64,000 nucleotides of DNA from JAJDFU01 sp964641965 (GTDB lineage: Bacteria > Bacteroidota > Bacteroidia > Chitinophagales > Saprospiraceae). Both the position numbers and the translations under genes were made by a program. The notes below the pieces were generated by a model that worked only from the letters and a program-made list of their open reading frames with translations, made no database searches and was not told where the DNA came from. Below, piece by piece: positions 1-9,364 of the stretch. Numbering within the stretch: position 1 is the stretch's first letter; each line of letters begins with the position of its first letter. Location: positions 1 through 64,000 of the forward strand of contig CAZXLD010000017.1 in assembly GCA_964641965.1 (NCBI GenBank). Direction: 5' to 3'.

Positions 1-88
1 AACTCATAACTCATAACTCATAACTCATAACTCATAACTCATAACTCATAACTCATAACTCAAAACTAATCATTCATAACTCATAACC
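1..88. repeat. AACTCAT heptamer microsatellite
   Basis: The window opens in a tandem array of the 7-base unit AACTCAT. It is perfect from base 1 to 62 (almost nine units) and then decays, with two further copies around 74-87. The array may continue upstream of the window. It sits just beyond the 3' end of the dihydroorotase gene, so it is intergenic and does not shift a reading frame visible here. Such arrays expand and contract by replication slippage; no function is evident. Confidence 0.9.
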
Positions 89-111
89 GAGCACTCAAAT
101 CCCCCTCTCCC

Positions 112-1446
112 CTATCTCCCAAAAATCAAGCGCCTGCCCTGCTGCTCCTCGTTGAAGCGGGTTTCATGCCAGGCCAAGTGGCCACTCACAATGGTAGCAT
201 CTACCCTACCCTTGAAAGTCATTCCTTCCAAAGGCGACCAGGCACATTTGTACTGCAAGTTGTCGGGACCCACGGTCCATTCCCAGTCGGGGTCGAGCAC
301 CACCACATCTGCCCAGTACCCTTCCCGCAAATAGCCCCGCTTATCAATTTGAAACAGGTCTGCCGGCGCATGGCACATTTTATCTACCAAGCGCTCCAAC
401 GAGATTTTCCCCTGGTGGTAAAAAGATAGCATCAAGACCAGCGGATGCTGCACCAAGGGTAGTCCAGACGGCGCATCGAAGTAGGTATTTTGCTTTTCTT
501 TGAACGTGTGGGGCGCATGATCGGTGGCTATCACATCGATCTTATCATCCAGGATGGCCTGGAAGACGGCTTCCTGGTCCCGGGCAGTTTTGATGGCCGG
601 ATTGCATTTAATCCGGGTACCTAGACGCTCGTAATCCGAATCGTTGAAAAACAAATGATGGACACAAGCTTCAGCCGTGATCCGCTTCTGACTCAGGTCG
701 CGCCCAGCTTCAAACAAATCCAATTCTTTTGCCGTGGTCAGGTGGAGGATGTGCAGGCGCGTATTGTGTTTCTTAGCCAAGTCCACGGCCAGCGAACTCG
801 ACAAATAACAGGCCTCTTCACTCCGAATCTTGGGATGTTCCTCCATAGGCACCTCCTCTCCGTATTTGGCCCGGGCCGCATTCATATTTTTCCGGATGGT
901 TGACTCATCCTCACAATGGGTGGCAATCAGCATATTCGCCTCCGCAAACAGGCGATCCAGGGTTTTTGGATCATCTACCAGCATATTCCCCGTGCTGGAC
1001 CCCATGAAAGCTTTGATCCCGCAAACAGTTCGAGGGTCAGTTTTGAGTACCTCCTCCAGGTTGTCGTTGGCGGCGCCCATGTAGAAGGAGTAGTTTGCCA
1101 GCGATTTCATGCCCGCCCGCAGGTACTTGGCTTCCAGCAGCTCCTGGGTCAGGGTAGCCGGCTTGGTATTGGGCATCTCCATATAGGTGGTCACTCCGCC
1201 GGCTACGGCCGCCTTGGACTCAGTCCGTATATTGCCTTTGTGGATTAAGCCCGGCTCTCGGAAGTGCACCTGATCATCGATCAAGCCCGGTAGAATGTAT
1301 TTTCCTTCGGCATTGATCTCGGTATCCGCCCGTTTATTCAATTCCGGTTCCAGGAGTTCAATCTTTCCATTTTTGATAAATACGTCAAGGGCTTCAATCT
1401 TCCCTTCATTTACAATTTGTCCGCCCTTGATGACAATGGAGGCCAT
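112..1446 (-). CDS. pyrC: Dihydroorotase
   Basis: Cytoplasmic zinc amidohydrolase of pyrimidine synthesis, interconverting carbamoyl-aspartate and dihydroorotate. The protein is 444 aa from the ATG at 1446; the frame is open 20 codons further upstream, but homology starts at MASIVIKGG. Visible motifs are VHFREPG, MEMPNT, AFMGSSTGN, the metal or substrate histidines in ATHCED and LHILHLTT, and the catalytic Asp in ATDHAPHT. The usual N-terminal HxH metal pair reads QxH here (IDDQVHF); my recollection is that this variant is common in Bacteroidota enzymes. Because of this change, a non-catalytic dihydroorotase-like amidohydrolase cannot be fully excluded. It is divergent from purK and shares its upstream region, so two nucleotide-synthesis genes may be expressed together. 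Confidence 0.9.
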   Translation of the reverse strand: MASIVIKGGQIVNEGKIEALDVFIKNGKIELLEPELNKRADTEINAEGKYILPGLIDDQVHFREPGLIHKGNIRTESKAAVAGGVTTYMEMPNTKPATLTQELLEAKYLRAGMKSLANYSFYMGAANDNLEEVLKTDPRTVCGIKAFMGSSTGNMLVDDPKTLDRLFAEANMLIATHCEDESTIRKNMNAARAKYGEEVPMEEHPKIRSEEACYLSSSLAVDLAKKHNTRLHILHLTTAKELDLFEAGRDLSQKRITAEACVHHLFFNDSDYERLGTRIKCNPAIKTARDQEAVFQAILDDKIDVIATDHAPHTFKEKQNTYFDAPSGLPLVQHPLVLMLSFYHQGKISLERLVDKMCHAPADLFQIDKRGYLREGYWADVVVLDPDWEWTVGPDNLQYKCAWSPLEGMTFKGRVDATIVSGHLAWHETRFNEEQQGRRLIFGR

Positions 1447-1586
1447 GTATGGATTTTTTGATGGTTTATTATTGCAATGTCGAGTTTGGTGATCTTTTGA
1501 AATCAACGGGGCAGAAGTTAGTAATTCTTGGTTAAATGGCCGGAAAAACGTATTTGAGTACCTTTGGAAGCCGAAATGAAACCACT

Positions 1587-2753
1587 ATGCGATCAGATAA
1601 ACGTTTCCCCAACCAAGGCTACCGACTCGGAGTTTTGGGCGGTGGTCAATTGGGTAAAATGATGGGTATCGCCGCTGCCGATTGGCACCTGCCGATCTCA
1701 TTTTTGGACACGGCCGCTGATTTCCCGGCCGGTCCGGTGAGCCATCAATTTGTGGAAGGCAGCTTTAAGGCATATGACGATGTGCTGCAGTTTGGTCGTA
1801 CGCAGGATGTGGTGACCATCGAGATCGAGCACGTCAACCTGGATGCCCTTCGCCAGTTGAAAGCAGACGGAATACCCGTCCATCCACGTCCGGAAGCGTT
1901 GGCCCTGATCAACGACAAAGGTTTGCAAAACCGGTTTTACCGGGACCATGGTTTTCCAACTCCGGCTTTCCAGGAGTACGACCATGAAGAAGCCCTTCGT
2001 AAGGCAGTTCAGGATGGACGGCAGGCATTGCCTTTTGTCCAGAAAACCCGAACGGCAGGCTATGATGGTAAAGGGGTATTTGTAGTTCAAAGCATGTACC
2101 AGCTCGACCATCTGCTTTCGGGTCCTTGCGTGGCAGAAGAGCTGATTGACATAGACAAGGAGTTGGCTGTAATCGTAGCGCGTAATCCGGCCGGCCAAAC
2201 GGCTGTCTATCCCATGGTAGAAATGGAGTTCAATCCGGAAGCCAATCTGGTGGAGTTCTTGCTTTGTCCCTCCCGGGTCGCTGAAGAGTTGAAACAAGAA
2301 GCTACCCAATTGGCAGTTCGATTGATCGAAAGCCTGGATATCTGCGGCTTATTGGCTGTAGAGCTTTTTCTCACTCGAGATGGGCGGATCCTGGTAAATG
2401 AAGTAGCACCTCGCCCCCACAACAGCGGGCATCATACCATCGATAGCTGCGTCACCTCCCAGTTTCAACAACACCTGCGCGGCGTACTCGACCTCCCCTT
2501 GGGCGATCCGAGTTTACATACCCCGGCAGTTATGGTTAATGTATTGGGGGAACCCGGTCATACCGGACCGGTTCGGTACGAAGGCATGGAAAAAGTACTG
2601 GCCATTCCCGGTGCGTACGTGCACTTGTATGGGAAACTGGAAACGCGCCCATTCAGAAAGATGGGCCATGTAACAGTCATTGATCCGGATCTGGACGAAG
2701 CAATTGCGAAAGCGAAAAAAGTAAAAGCAACATTGAAAGTTATGAGTTCCTAG
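1587..2753 (+). CDS. purK: 5-(carboxyamino)imidazole ribonucleotide synthase
   Basis: ATP-grasp enzyme of purine synthesis that carboxylates AIR to N5-CAIR using bicarbonate; its product is the substrate of PurE, which is not in this window. The N-terminus carries the dinucleotide-fold-like motif GVLGGGQLGKMM. The central ATP-grasp region includes KTRTAGYDGKG, and the metal/ATP-binding part includes EVAPRPHNSGHHT, typical of PurK. The length of 388 aa is normal. The frame is open to 1536, but the ATG at 1587 (MRSDKRF) lies nearest the conserved start and is preferred. The gene is divergent from pyrC. Its stop codon lies inside the left arm of a stem-loop shared with the converging photolyase gene. 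Confidence 0.92.
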   Translation: MRSDKRFPNQGYRLGVLGGGQLGKMMGIAAADWHLPISFLDTAADFPAGPVSHQFVEGSFKAYDDVLQFGRTQDVVTIEIEHVNLDALRQLKADGIPVHPRPEALALINDKGLQNRFYRDHGFPTPAFQEYDHEEALRKAVQDGRQALPFVQKTRTAGYDGKGVFVVQSMYQLDHLLSGPCVAEELIDIDKELAVIVARNPAGQTAVYPMVEMEFNPEANLVEFLLCPSRVAEELKQEATQLAVRLIESLDICGLLAVELFLTRDGRILVNEVAPRPHNSGHHTIDSCVTSQFQQHLRGVLDLPLGDPSLHTPAVMVNVLGEPGHTGPVRYEGMEKVLAIPGAYVHLYGKLETRPFRKMGHVTVIDPDLDEAIAKAKKVKATLKVMSS

Positions 2754-2795
2754 CCCTGAATTTTGAATGATGGGCTAATTCACCACTAGGAACTC
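2744..2795. terminator. Stem-loop between convergent purK and photolyase genes
   Basis: Perfect 10-bp arms GAGTTCCTAG (2744-2753, including the purK stop) and CTAGGAACTC (2786-2795) enclose a 32-base loop. The position between two converging genes fits a bidirectional transcription stop. There is no strong T-run on either strand, so it may only protect mRNA ends. Confidence 0.45.
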
Positions 2796-2813
2796 AAAAC
2801 TCCAAATTGACGA

Positions 2814-4247
2814 CTACCTCCACCGGTTCGTACTCACCATCGCTTTCGGATACGTAGCCCCAATATATACTTGATGTTTTTCCTGTTCAGCGCGGCTTAA
2901 TCGATCGGGCATGTGTACCTTCTCCGCAGGTAAGTAGGTTAATTCAGGCAGCCAAAGCTTTACATATTCCCCGTGGGGATCGTATCGTTTGGCTTGGGAG
3001 AGAATGTTGAAATAGCGGTTTTCCCGCGGATCGCTACCAACCCCAGCTACATACGACCAGTTGCCATAATTACTGGCTACATCATAGTCGATCAGTTGGG
3101 ATTCAAAATATTCGGCCCCAAGCAGCCAATTCAGTTTGAGGTCCTTCACCAAAAAGCTAGCTACGTTTTGCCGCCCGCGGTTGCTCATGAACCCGGTCTC
3201 CCGAATTTCTCTCATGTTCGCATCAATGAACGGTACACCGGTTTTACCTTCGATCCATTTATCCAATAGGCGAAGGTCCTCTGTTTTAGGTACATCGCTA
3301 TCGTCGCCTTTGGTTCCACTTAAGGAAAAGATCTTATCGCCGTATTTTTTGGCCATAAAGCGAAAGAAATCCCGCCACAACAATTCAAAGATGACCCAGT
3401 AAGTGGATTTATTGGATCCGTATTCCGCTTCAAAAGCTTTGACCTCCTGGTAGATCATTTTGGGCGATAAACACCCTTGTGCCAGCCAGGCCGAGAACTT
3501 GGTAGAATAATCGCTACCAATCAGGCCATTGCGGGTCTCCTTGTAGGTTTGCACTGCTTTGGTTTCCCATAGATAATACCGTAGGCGCTCCAAACCGGCA
3601 GTTTCTCCTCCTTTGAAGTCGATCACACCTCTTGGGTCCGCCTCAAAAGGCTCATGACCGAGTTCTTCCAGGGAAGGGAGCTGTCCCAGGTCAATCTCAG
3701 GATCCAAGGCGGGTAGCTGATCCGGAGCAGATAGTGGGGCACGCACGGGCACATAGCGCTCTACTTCTTTGCGAAACTGGGTAAAAATATCGGGGGTGTG
3801 CGTGACCGGAAATGGTAAATCAGCGGTGTAGTACAAGAGTTTACCTCTGGTGTAGCGCACTTCTTGTCCGATGGTCCAGAGCTTTTGCTCGAGGCAATCC
3901 TGCACACGCTCCTCCTCGTAGGTTCGTTCGCGGTTGCAAAACACCCAGCTTGACTTTAATTGCCGAGCGATCTTATAGATTTCCAATTCGGGCTTACCGA
4001 ACCGGATAACCAGATCGGAACCTTTGGCTTGCAAATTGGCTTTCAGATCAGCAACCGATTCCAAAATGAAGCGGGCCCGGTACATACCTGTTTTTGGAAA
4101 GCCATGAGGCGTCTCGGCAAGGAATATCCGGGGATCAAAGACAAATACAGGCACGACCTCATCCGCCGAGCTCAACGCTTCCTGTAATGCCTCATTATCG
4201 TGTAACCGCAAATCTTGTCGAAACCAAACAATTGCCCGCTTTTTCAT
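2814..4247 (-). CDS. DASH-family cryptochrome / deoxyribodipyrimidine photolyase
   Basis: Flavoprotein of the photolyase/cryptochrome family, 477 aa from the ATG at 4247 (MKKRAIVWFRQDLRLHDN); the open frame extends 62 codons further upstream without homology. Residues 1-130 form the antenna-binding photolyase domain. The C-terminal half is the FAD-binding domain, with TGVPFIDANMREIRETGFMS, NRGRQNVASFLVKDL, DYDVASNYGNWSYVAGVGSD and GEYVKLWLPEL. The string YVAGVGSDPRENRYFNI is characteristic of cry-DASH. Family members repair pyrimidine dimers in single-stranded DNA using blue light; some are reported to act as light sensors. The gene is divergent from a small cytochrome c gene, which starts inside its open upstream region. 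Confidence 0.92.
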   Translation of the reverse strand: MKKRAIVWFRQDLRLHDNEALQEALSSADEVVPVFVFDPRIFLAETPHGFPKTGMYRARFILESVADLKANLQAKGSDLVIRFGKPELEIYKIARQLKSSWVFCNRERTYEEERVQDCLEQKLWTIGQEVRYTRGKLLYYTADLPFPVTHTPDIFTQFRKEVERYVPVRAPLSAPDQLPALDPEIDLGQLPSLEELGHEPFEADPRGVIDFKGGETAGLERLRYYLWETKAVQTYKETRNGLIGSDYSTKFSAWLAQGCLSPKMIYQEVKAFEAEYGSNKSTYWVIFELLWRDFFRFMAKKYGDKIFSLSGTKGDDSDVPKTEDLRLLDKWIEGKTGVPFIDANMREIRETGFMSNRGRQNVASFLVKDLKLNWLLGAEYFESQLIDYDVASNYGNWSYVAGVGSDPRENRYFNILSQAKRYDPHGEYVKLWLPELTYLPAEKVHMPDRLSRAEQEKHQVYIGATYPKAMVSTNRWR

Positions 4248-4414
4248 TTTGTTCAATATTTTTTGAAAGGCACTAATAGAACAATGAAGGTTTGAATAGG
4301 TTTGCAGAAAAGGGTAGGATAGAAGAATCAAATTCCTTTCTTTCTTGCCAAAGACAAACCTACTTTTTTCGGTTTGGATAACCGAATTGAATTTAGACAA
4401 AGCAAACATTCGGC

Positions 4415-4840
4415 ATGCCAAAAAAAATTGCAATCACCTTACTGTCCACCATCCTCTGTTTGACCGTGTCCCTACTGTCCCTTTCAACCTGCCAATCCAC
4501 TCGAAATGCTCAAGGTGAATGGTTGTACAATAAATATTGCAGCAGCTGCCATATGGAAACCGGAGAAGGCTTACAAGGGGTAATCCCGCCCTTGGCCGGG
4601 GTAGACTACCTGGCTCGCGAACGCGATCAGTTGGCCTGCATCATCCGATATGGCCAGCAAGGACCTATTGTCGTGAATAAGGTCACCTATAATCAGGCCA
4701 TGGCCGGTGTGGAAGAACTCAACGATGTAGAAATTACCAATGTGATCAACTACATCCACCAGGCTTGGGGAAATGATCTTCCCTATTACCCCTTGGATAG
4801 CGTACGATGGGCGTTGGAGCAATGCGAACTTAGGGATTAA
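4415..4840 (+). CDS. Small c-type cytochrome lipoprotein
   Basis: Secreted monohaem cytochrome of 141 aa. A hydrophobic signal segment (residues about 5-24) ends in a lipobox-like LSTC, so the mature protein is probably lipid-anchored. The haem-binding CSSCH motif lies near residue 43, followed by GEGLQGVIPPLAGVDYL. The likely distal Met ligand is in YNQAMAGVEEL, a layout typical of class I cytochrome c domains. It would carry electrons in the periplasm or at the outer face of the inner membrane, but the partner oxidase or dehydrogenase is not nearby. It stands alone, divergent from the DASH cryptochrome gene. Confidence 0.85.
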   Translation: MPKKIAITLLSTILCLTVSLLSLSTCQSTRNAQGEWLYNKYCSSCHMETGEGLQGVIPPLAGVDYLARERDQLACIIRYGQQGPIVVNKVTYNQAMAGVEELNDVEITNVINYIHQAWGNDLPYYPLDSVRWALEQCELRD

Positions 4841-5092
4841 AGCATATAGAGGACTACATTTAATAAGGTAAGAATCCTTATAATCGCCCGGGTCATGGTG
4901 TCCCCTGTATTTGGGTTTATTAGGCCGAGCACTTCCTCCATTCCAACAACTCTGTTCGTCTGCTTGCAAAAAATGGTTCTCTGCCTGCCGGGAAGAAGGA
5001 AGTTTTCGGATATTGCCTACTTTAACGGCACTGAAACAGAATTCCGGCTTCCTCATAAATCCCAAAACCCGAGGTCGGTTAAAAAAACGATT

Positions 5093-6880
5093 ATGATCCG
5101 CAGTTTGCTACTGACAACAGGCCTGCTCCTGGCCTTTTCATTTGCTTCCCAGGCGCAGCTTCTTCCGGTCATTGCCAATGACACGATCATTTGCCCCGGT
5201 GAATCGGTCCAGTTGGCAGAAGCACCCAATCCGCCTACTGATTTTACATACCGCTGGACTCCGTCTACCGGACTAAATAATGACACCCTTCCCAATCCAA
5301 TCGCTACACCCGAATTCACCACAGAATATCAGCTTATCGTCACTTCTGCCGATAGCTCCCAGATGGATACGGCTGAGGTCCTGATCACCGTGCGAAATGT
5401 AAATGTCACTATCAGTGTCAATTCCGAAGAACTATGCCTAGGCGATTCACTCGATCTGGGTGTCTTAGCCACCGGACCGGCATCCACTATTATTTGGTCT
5501 TCCTCCAACGGGACTATTTCGGATACCGGGTCGATCAGCTTCCCGTTGTACGTTCCTACGGAAACGGAAACTTTTTTCGTACAACATACGGACCAGTCCT
5601 GCACGGTTTTTGATACCCTAACCGTATTCGTCGATTCCTTACCAGCAAGTACCATCCGGCTCGAACCGGTAAAAGAAATTTATTGCCCTGGCGATACGGT
5701 CATCTTACTTTCCGATACCTATGAGCCGCAAGATTTCCCGGTATTGGAGCCCCTGTGGTCGCCGGCCATTGGATTTGAAAGTGCCGACTCCCTCTGGAAC
5801 ATGATCATTACGGCCCAAACGACTACCACCTTCCAGCGAAATATCACCAACCGGGGTTGTACGGCCGTTGACTCCATCGAAGTCCCTGTGGATACTTTAA
5901 TCGAACTGAATTTAAACACGGCTTCCATTTGCCCGGGCGAATCCGTCCAGCTGGAAATTGTACAAGGGTTTAAACCCGAAGGTACGCTGACCTGGATGCC
6001 GATCGATGGATTGAGCTGTACCGACTGCCCCAACCCTATAGCTAGCCCAATTGTAACCACCTCGTATATGGTCCAACAACAGGATGTGCCTTGTCCTTCC
6101 GGAGCAGATGTCACTGTAGCCGTCACCGAGCCTCCCCTGGCTTTAGTTTCGGACCAAACCATCTGCGAGGGAGACACACTGATCCTGAATACCTTCGAGA
6201 ATCCGGGAGCGATCTATACCTGGACCAGTACACCAACCGATCCGTCCTTGAATCCAACCGATCCTTTTGGTCGGGTTAGCCCTATTGCGAATACAACTTA
6301 CATGGTCACCGCTGAGCTCAACGGCTGTACATTCATGGATGAAGTTACCATTACTGTAATCAACGCAGCCAACCTACAGGTCACCCCCTTCCCGGATACC
6401 ACTGTGAGTTCAGGCGGAACAGCTACCCTATTCGCTACATCTGGCCAAACCGGACTGAACGAAACCTTCAGCTGGACCCTTAATCCGGGTGGTGTGCTTG
6501 ATGGTCCACAGCAAACGGTGGAGAATGTAACCCAGAATATTAGCGTCACCCTGAATTACACCAACCAGTGCGGTACTGATACAGTCAACCTGGAAATATT
6601 GGTCTTGCAAGTGCTGGTGCCGGGAGCCTTTACACCTAATGGCGATACCGACAACGACTTTTTCAACATAGTATCTTCCGGGGATCCCAATGTTCTTCAA
6701 TTCCGGGTATGGAATCGCTGGGGTCAATTGGTTTACGACAATGAAACGCCGGACCAGGGCTGGGATGGCATGTTCAATGATTCGCCTGCCCCATCTGACG
6801 TTTACGTATACCGCGTGGTCGTCGAATTGCCGGACGGCACAGAGGAAGAATTTAAGGGGGATGTAACCTTAATTCGATAA
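5093..6880 (+). CDS. Secreted protein with type-B T9SS C-terminal sorting domain
   Basis: Exported protein of 595 aa. The ATG at 5093 gives an ideal signal peptide (MIRSLLLTTGLLLAFSFASQAQ); the frame is open back to 4895, but those residues do not look like protein. The body is a string of Ig/PKD-like beta modules, several beginning with ICPGESVQL or a similar cysteine motif (residues about 30, 115, 195, 275, 360). The last 80 residues, starting PGAFTPNGDTDND and containing FRVWNRWGQLVYDN and GWDGMF, are the gliding-motility-associated type-B sorting signal. Such proteins pass the outer membrane through the type IX secretion system. No partner gene is adjacent. The exact function is unknown; an adhesin or matrix protein is an inference. 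Confidence 0.88.
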   Translation: MIRSLLLTTGLLLAFSFASQAQLLPVIANDTIICPGESVQLAEAPNPPTDFTYRWTPSTGLNNDTLPNPIATPEFTTEYQLIVTSADSSQMDTAEVLITVRNVNVTISVNSEELCLGDSLDLGVLATGPASTIIWSSSNGTISDTGSISFPLYVPTETETFFVQHTDQSCTVFDTLTVFVDSLPASTIRLEPVKEIYCPGDTVILLSDTYEPQDFPVLEPLWSPAIGFESADSLWNMIITAQTTTTFQRNITNRGCTAVDSIEVPVDTLIELNLNTASICPGESVQLEIVQGFKPEGTLTWMPIDGLSCTDCPNPIASPIVTTSYMVQQQDVPCPSGADVTVAVTEPPLALVSDQTICEGDTLILNTFENPGAIYTWTSTPTDPSLNPTDPFGRVSPIANTTYMVTAELNGCTFMDEVTITVINAANLQVTPFPDTTVSSGGTATLFATSGQTGLNETFSWTLNPGGVLDGPQQTVENVTQNISVTLNYTNQCGTDTVNLEILVLQVLVPGAFTPNGDTDNDFFNIVSSGDPNVLQFRVWNRWGQLVYDNETPDQGWDGMFNDSPAPSDVYVYRVVVELPDGTEEEFKGDVTLIR

Positions 6881-6985
6881 TACCGTATTCTCGTAGACCG
6901 GGTTAATTCGGCCTGCTCCATCGGGAATGAAACAGTGTGTTTGGGTCCAAAAAGCCATGCTAAAATGAACCCCACACCACAATAA

Positions 6986-8461
6986 TCAGTCTTCGTCCCC
7001 AAACAGGTCCTCGTCATCCAGCATGTTGGCCAATAGGTCGCGGAAAACGAAACTGGCCTCCATGGTGTCTTTGTTGATCACATTGAATTCAGAAAGGCCG
7101 TGCAGGGCCAGTTCCATAAAGGTATAGCGGTCGTCCCCTTCCAGCGACAAATAATCATCAATCAATTTACCCAAGCCGGCTACCTTATCCAGGATATCAC
7201 GGAATTCCTTGTCGCTGGAGTCATTAAGCAGATCCACCGTATTACCGCCGGAAAACCAGGCCCGGATGGTACCGTACGGATCGCGCTCCTGCCCTTTCTT
7301 CAGCTTTTCCGGATGTGGGAAGTGATTCAGGAACATTTCCTTAATGGCTTGATTCATCAAGGCGATGGCCACTTGATAAGGTCCTTCCTGCTCTCCTTCG
7401 TACACCAGTTCCACTTTTCCCGTGATGGCGGGCACTACGCCCCAAAAGTCGATAATCCGAGTCTGCGTCTGCTTTTCCTTGTTCAGGAGCATCCGCCGTT
7501 CTGCCGTACTGACGAGGTTTTCAAAGCCGGAGATGCTGAGGCGAGCCGAAACGCCACTTTTTTCATCTACGAATTCACTATTGCGAGCAGCGAAAGCAAT
7601 CTGTTCGAGCAACACCGCATGCAGGTCTGGCACGCCAACGGTTTTCTTTTGTGGCGGTGCAAGCGTGGCTTCCTGATTGGTGATCTGCCGGGCAATATCG
7701 ATGGTCTTGGGATAGTGGGTCAGGATCTGACTTTCGATCCGGTCTTTGAGCGGGGTAATAATGCTTCCCCGGTTGGTGTAGTCTTCGGGATTGGCCGTAA
7801 ATACGAACTGGATTTCCAATGGCAGGCGCATCTTGAACCCCCGGATCTGAATGTCTCCTTCCTGAAGGATATTGAAAAGGGATACCTGAATTCTGGGTTG
7901 CAAATCAGGTAATTCGTTGATCACAAAGATTCCACGGTGGGCCCTGGGTACGAGTCCGAAATGGATCACCCGCTCATCGCTATACGCCAGTTTTAGCGAG
8001 GCGGCTTTGATCGGATCTACATCTCCGATCAGGTCAGCTACACTTACATCCGGTGTGGCCAGTTTCTCTACATAGCGCTCTGAGCGATGGAGCCATTCGA
8101 TGGGCGTATCGTCTCCATGTTCGTCGATCAGTCCTTTGGCGAAACTGGATATGGGGTTTAGCGGATCGTCATTCAGTTCGCTCCCCTTGACCACGGGAAT
8201 ATATTCATCCAACAGTTGCACTAACAATCGTGCAATTCTGGTTTTAGCCTGTCCGCGGAGACCCAATAAAAGGATATTGTGCCGGCTTAGGATAGCCCGC
8301 TCAATGTCGGGCAATACGGTATCGTCAAACCCAAGAATACCATCGAACATGTGCTCTTGCCGCTGCAAGCTATCTACCAGATTGTCCCGAAGTTCATCTT
8401 TGATGGATTTGGGCTGGTATTTGCTTTTCTTGAGCTGTCCAAGGGTGGTAATTTTTGGCAT
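6986..8461 (-). CDS. Magnesium-chelatase subunit I / MoxR-like AAA+ ATPase
   Basis: AAA+ ATPase of 491 aa starting at the ATG at 8461 (MPKITTLGQLKKSK); upstream in-frame sequence to 8614 shows no homology. The P-loop is GLRGQAKTR (about residue 80), with Lys-Thr retained but an atypical GLRGQA lead. FVINELPDLQPRIQVSLFNIL contains the ATPase-core region with the Walker B equivalent, and FVFTANPEDYTNRGSIITPLKDR contains sensor 1 and the pre-sensor loop. This is the BchI/MoxR type of core. In many bacteria such proteins act with a VWA-domain partner; none is present here, and no chlorophyll genes are seen, so a chaperone or remodelling role is more likely than Mg chelation. Monocistronic, divergent from the lipoprotein gene at 8662. 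Confidence 0.85.
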   Translation of the reverse strand: MPKITTLGQLKKSKYQPKSIKDELRDNLVDSLQRQEHMFDGILGFDDTVLPDIERAILSRHNILLLGLRGQAKTRIARLLVQLLDEYIPVVKGSELNDDPLNPISSFAKGLIDEHGDDTPIEWLHRSERYVEKLATPDVSVADLIGDVDPIKAASLKLAYSDERVIHFGLVPRAHRGIFVINELPDLQPRIQVSLFNILQEGDIQIRGFKMRLPLEIQFVFTANPEDYTNRGSIITPLKDRIESQILTHYPKTIDIARQITNQEATLAPPQKKTVGVPDLHAVLLEQIAFAARNSEFVDEKSGVSARLSISGFENLVSTAERRMLLNKEKQTQTRIIDFWGVVPAITGKVELVYEGEQEGPYQVAIALMNQAIKEMFLNHFPHPEKLKKGQERDPYGTIRAWFSGGNTVDLLNDSSDKEFRDILDKVAGLGKLIDDYLSLEGDDRYTFMELALHGLSEFNVINKDTMEASFVFRDLLANMLDDEDLFGDED

Positions 8462-8661
8462 GTAACAAGTACTTTTATCCGATTTTCTAAAAAAGGAAAA
8501 CGCTGGCCATTCGGTTTGGTTCTTTGCCATTCCCAGATAAGTCGAATAAACCGGGATCAAGGTCTGTTTCGCGATCTGTTTTGAAAAAGAACACCTTACC
8601 TTAACGCCATACAAGAAATTCTAATCTCCTCCAGAGTTAGGTTTCTTAAAAACGAATGCAC

Positions 8662-9330
8662 ATGAAAAAAGTATTGATTTTCCTCTGGACCGCCTTGGTT
8701 GGAACCCTGGTCAGCGGGTGCTTTGAGGTAACGGAAGAAATAACGCTTAAAAAAAATGGTTCGGGTACCTATCAGATGATGGTAGACCTGGGGGATGCAC
8801 TTTCCCTGATCAATTTAATGGGTCAGGAAGGACCGGATAACCTGCAAATGGACCAAACCCTGGACCAAGGTATGCAGGAGCAAATTCAAAACCTGAGCGA
8901 AATTGAAGGTATCTCCAACATTAGCAGTAGCAGGGAGGAAGGCAAGATTTTACTATCCTACGCTTTTGACGATATAGCAGCATTGAACGAAGCTACCGCC
9001 AATAGCAATAGTCTCATGCAAGAGTTCGGTAACACAAATCAGGATACCGGCAATTACGATTGGTCGAAAAAATTATTTAGTCGAACAGGCGTAGGTGATC
9101 TTATTCCGCAATCGGGTTCTGATGAATTCGCGCAGGGCCTGGATATGGCCAAAATGTTTATGAAGGACGCCCAGATGACCACGGTGTATCATTTGCCGCG
9201 CAAGGTTAAGAACATGACGAATACCGATGCGCAACTGTCGGATGACAAGCGCACTGTTACATTGGAGGTCAGCTTCCTGGATCTAATGGAAGGAAAAAGT
9301 GACCTGGGCAATGAAATACGGATGAGATAG
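8662..9330 (+). CDS. Conserved lipoprotein of unknown function
   Basis: Predicted lipoprotein of 222 aa. MKKVLIFLWTALVGTLVSGC is a textbook type II signal with the lipid-modified Cys at residue 20. The ATG at 8662 is preferred over one two codons upstream (8656). The mature part begins with EVTEEITLKKNGSGTYQM, a beta-hairpin pattern seen in LppM-like or Bacteroidota envelope lipoproteins, followed by mixed alpha/beta sequence. No catalytic motif is visible. It is the first of four same-strand genes (lipoprotein, hypothetical, rlmH, rhomboid) with gaps of 34 bp or less, so it may be co-transcribed with them. Confidence 0.75.
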   Translation: MKKVLIFLWTALVGTLVSGCFEVTEEITLKKNGSGTYQMMVDLGDALSLINLMGQEGPDNLQMDQTLDQGMQEQIQNLSEIEGISNISSSREEGKILLSYAFDDIAALNEATANSNSLMQEFGNTNQDTGNYDWSKKLFSRTGVGDLIPQSGSDEFAQGLDMAKMFMKDAQMTTVYHLPRKVKNMTNTDAQLSDDKRTVTLEVSFLDLMEGKSDLGNEIRMR

Positions 9331-9364
9331 ATCCCTCCGAAAGGAAGTTTCATCCGGATTTAAA

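Noticed and set aside
1..88. Possible CRISPR array at the left edge
   Set aside because: The unit is only seven bases with no spacers; it is a simple tandem repeat.
1698..2309. 203-codon minus-strand ORF inside purK
   Set aside because: Purely antisense to a well-conserved gene; no recognisable protein features.
4571..5065. 164-codon minus-strand ORF across the cytochrome c gene and following gap
   Set aside because: Most of it is antisense to the cytochrome; the remainder lacks any protein-like pattern.
7100..7912. 270-codon plus-strand ORF inside the MoxR-like gene
   Set aside because: Shadow frame of a strongly conserved ATPase gene; its residue pattern shows no domain.
6986..8461. Bacteriochlorophyll magnesium chelatase
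   Set aside because: Only the subunit-I-like ATPase core is present and no BchD or BchH partner or pigment gene is seen; a MoxR-like role is more likely.
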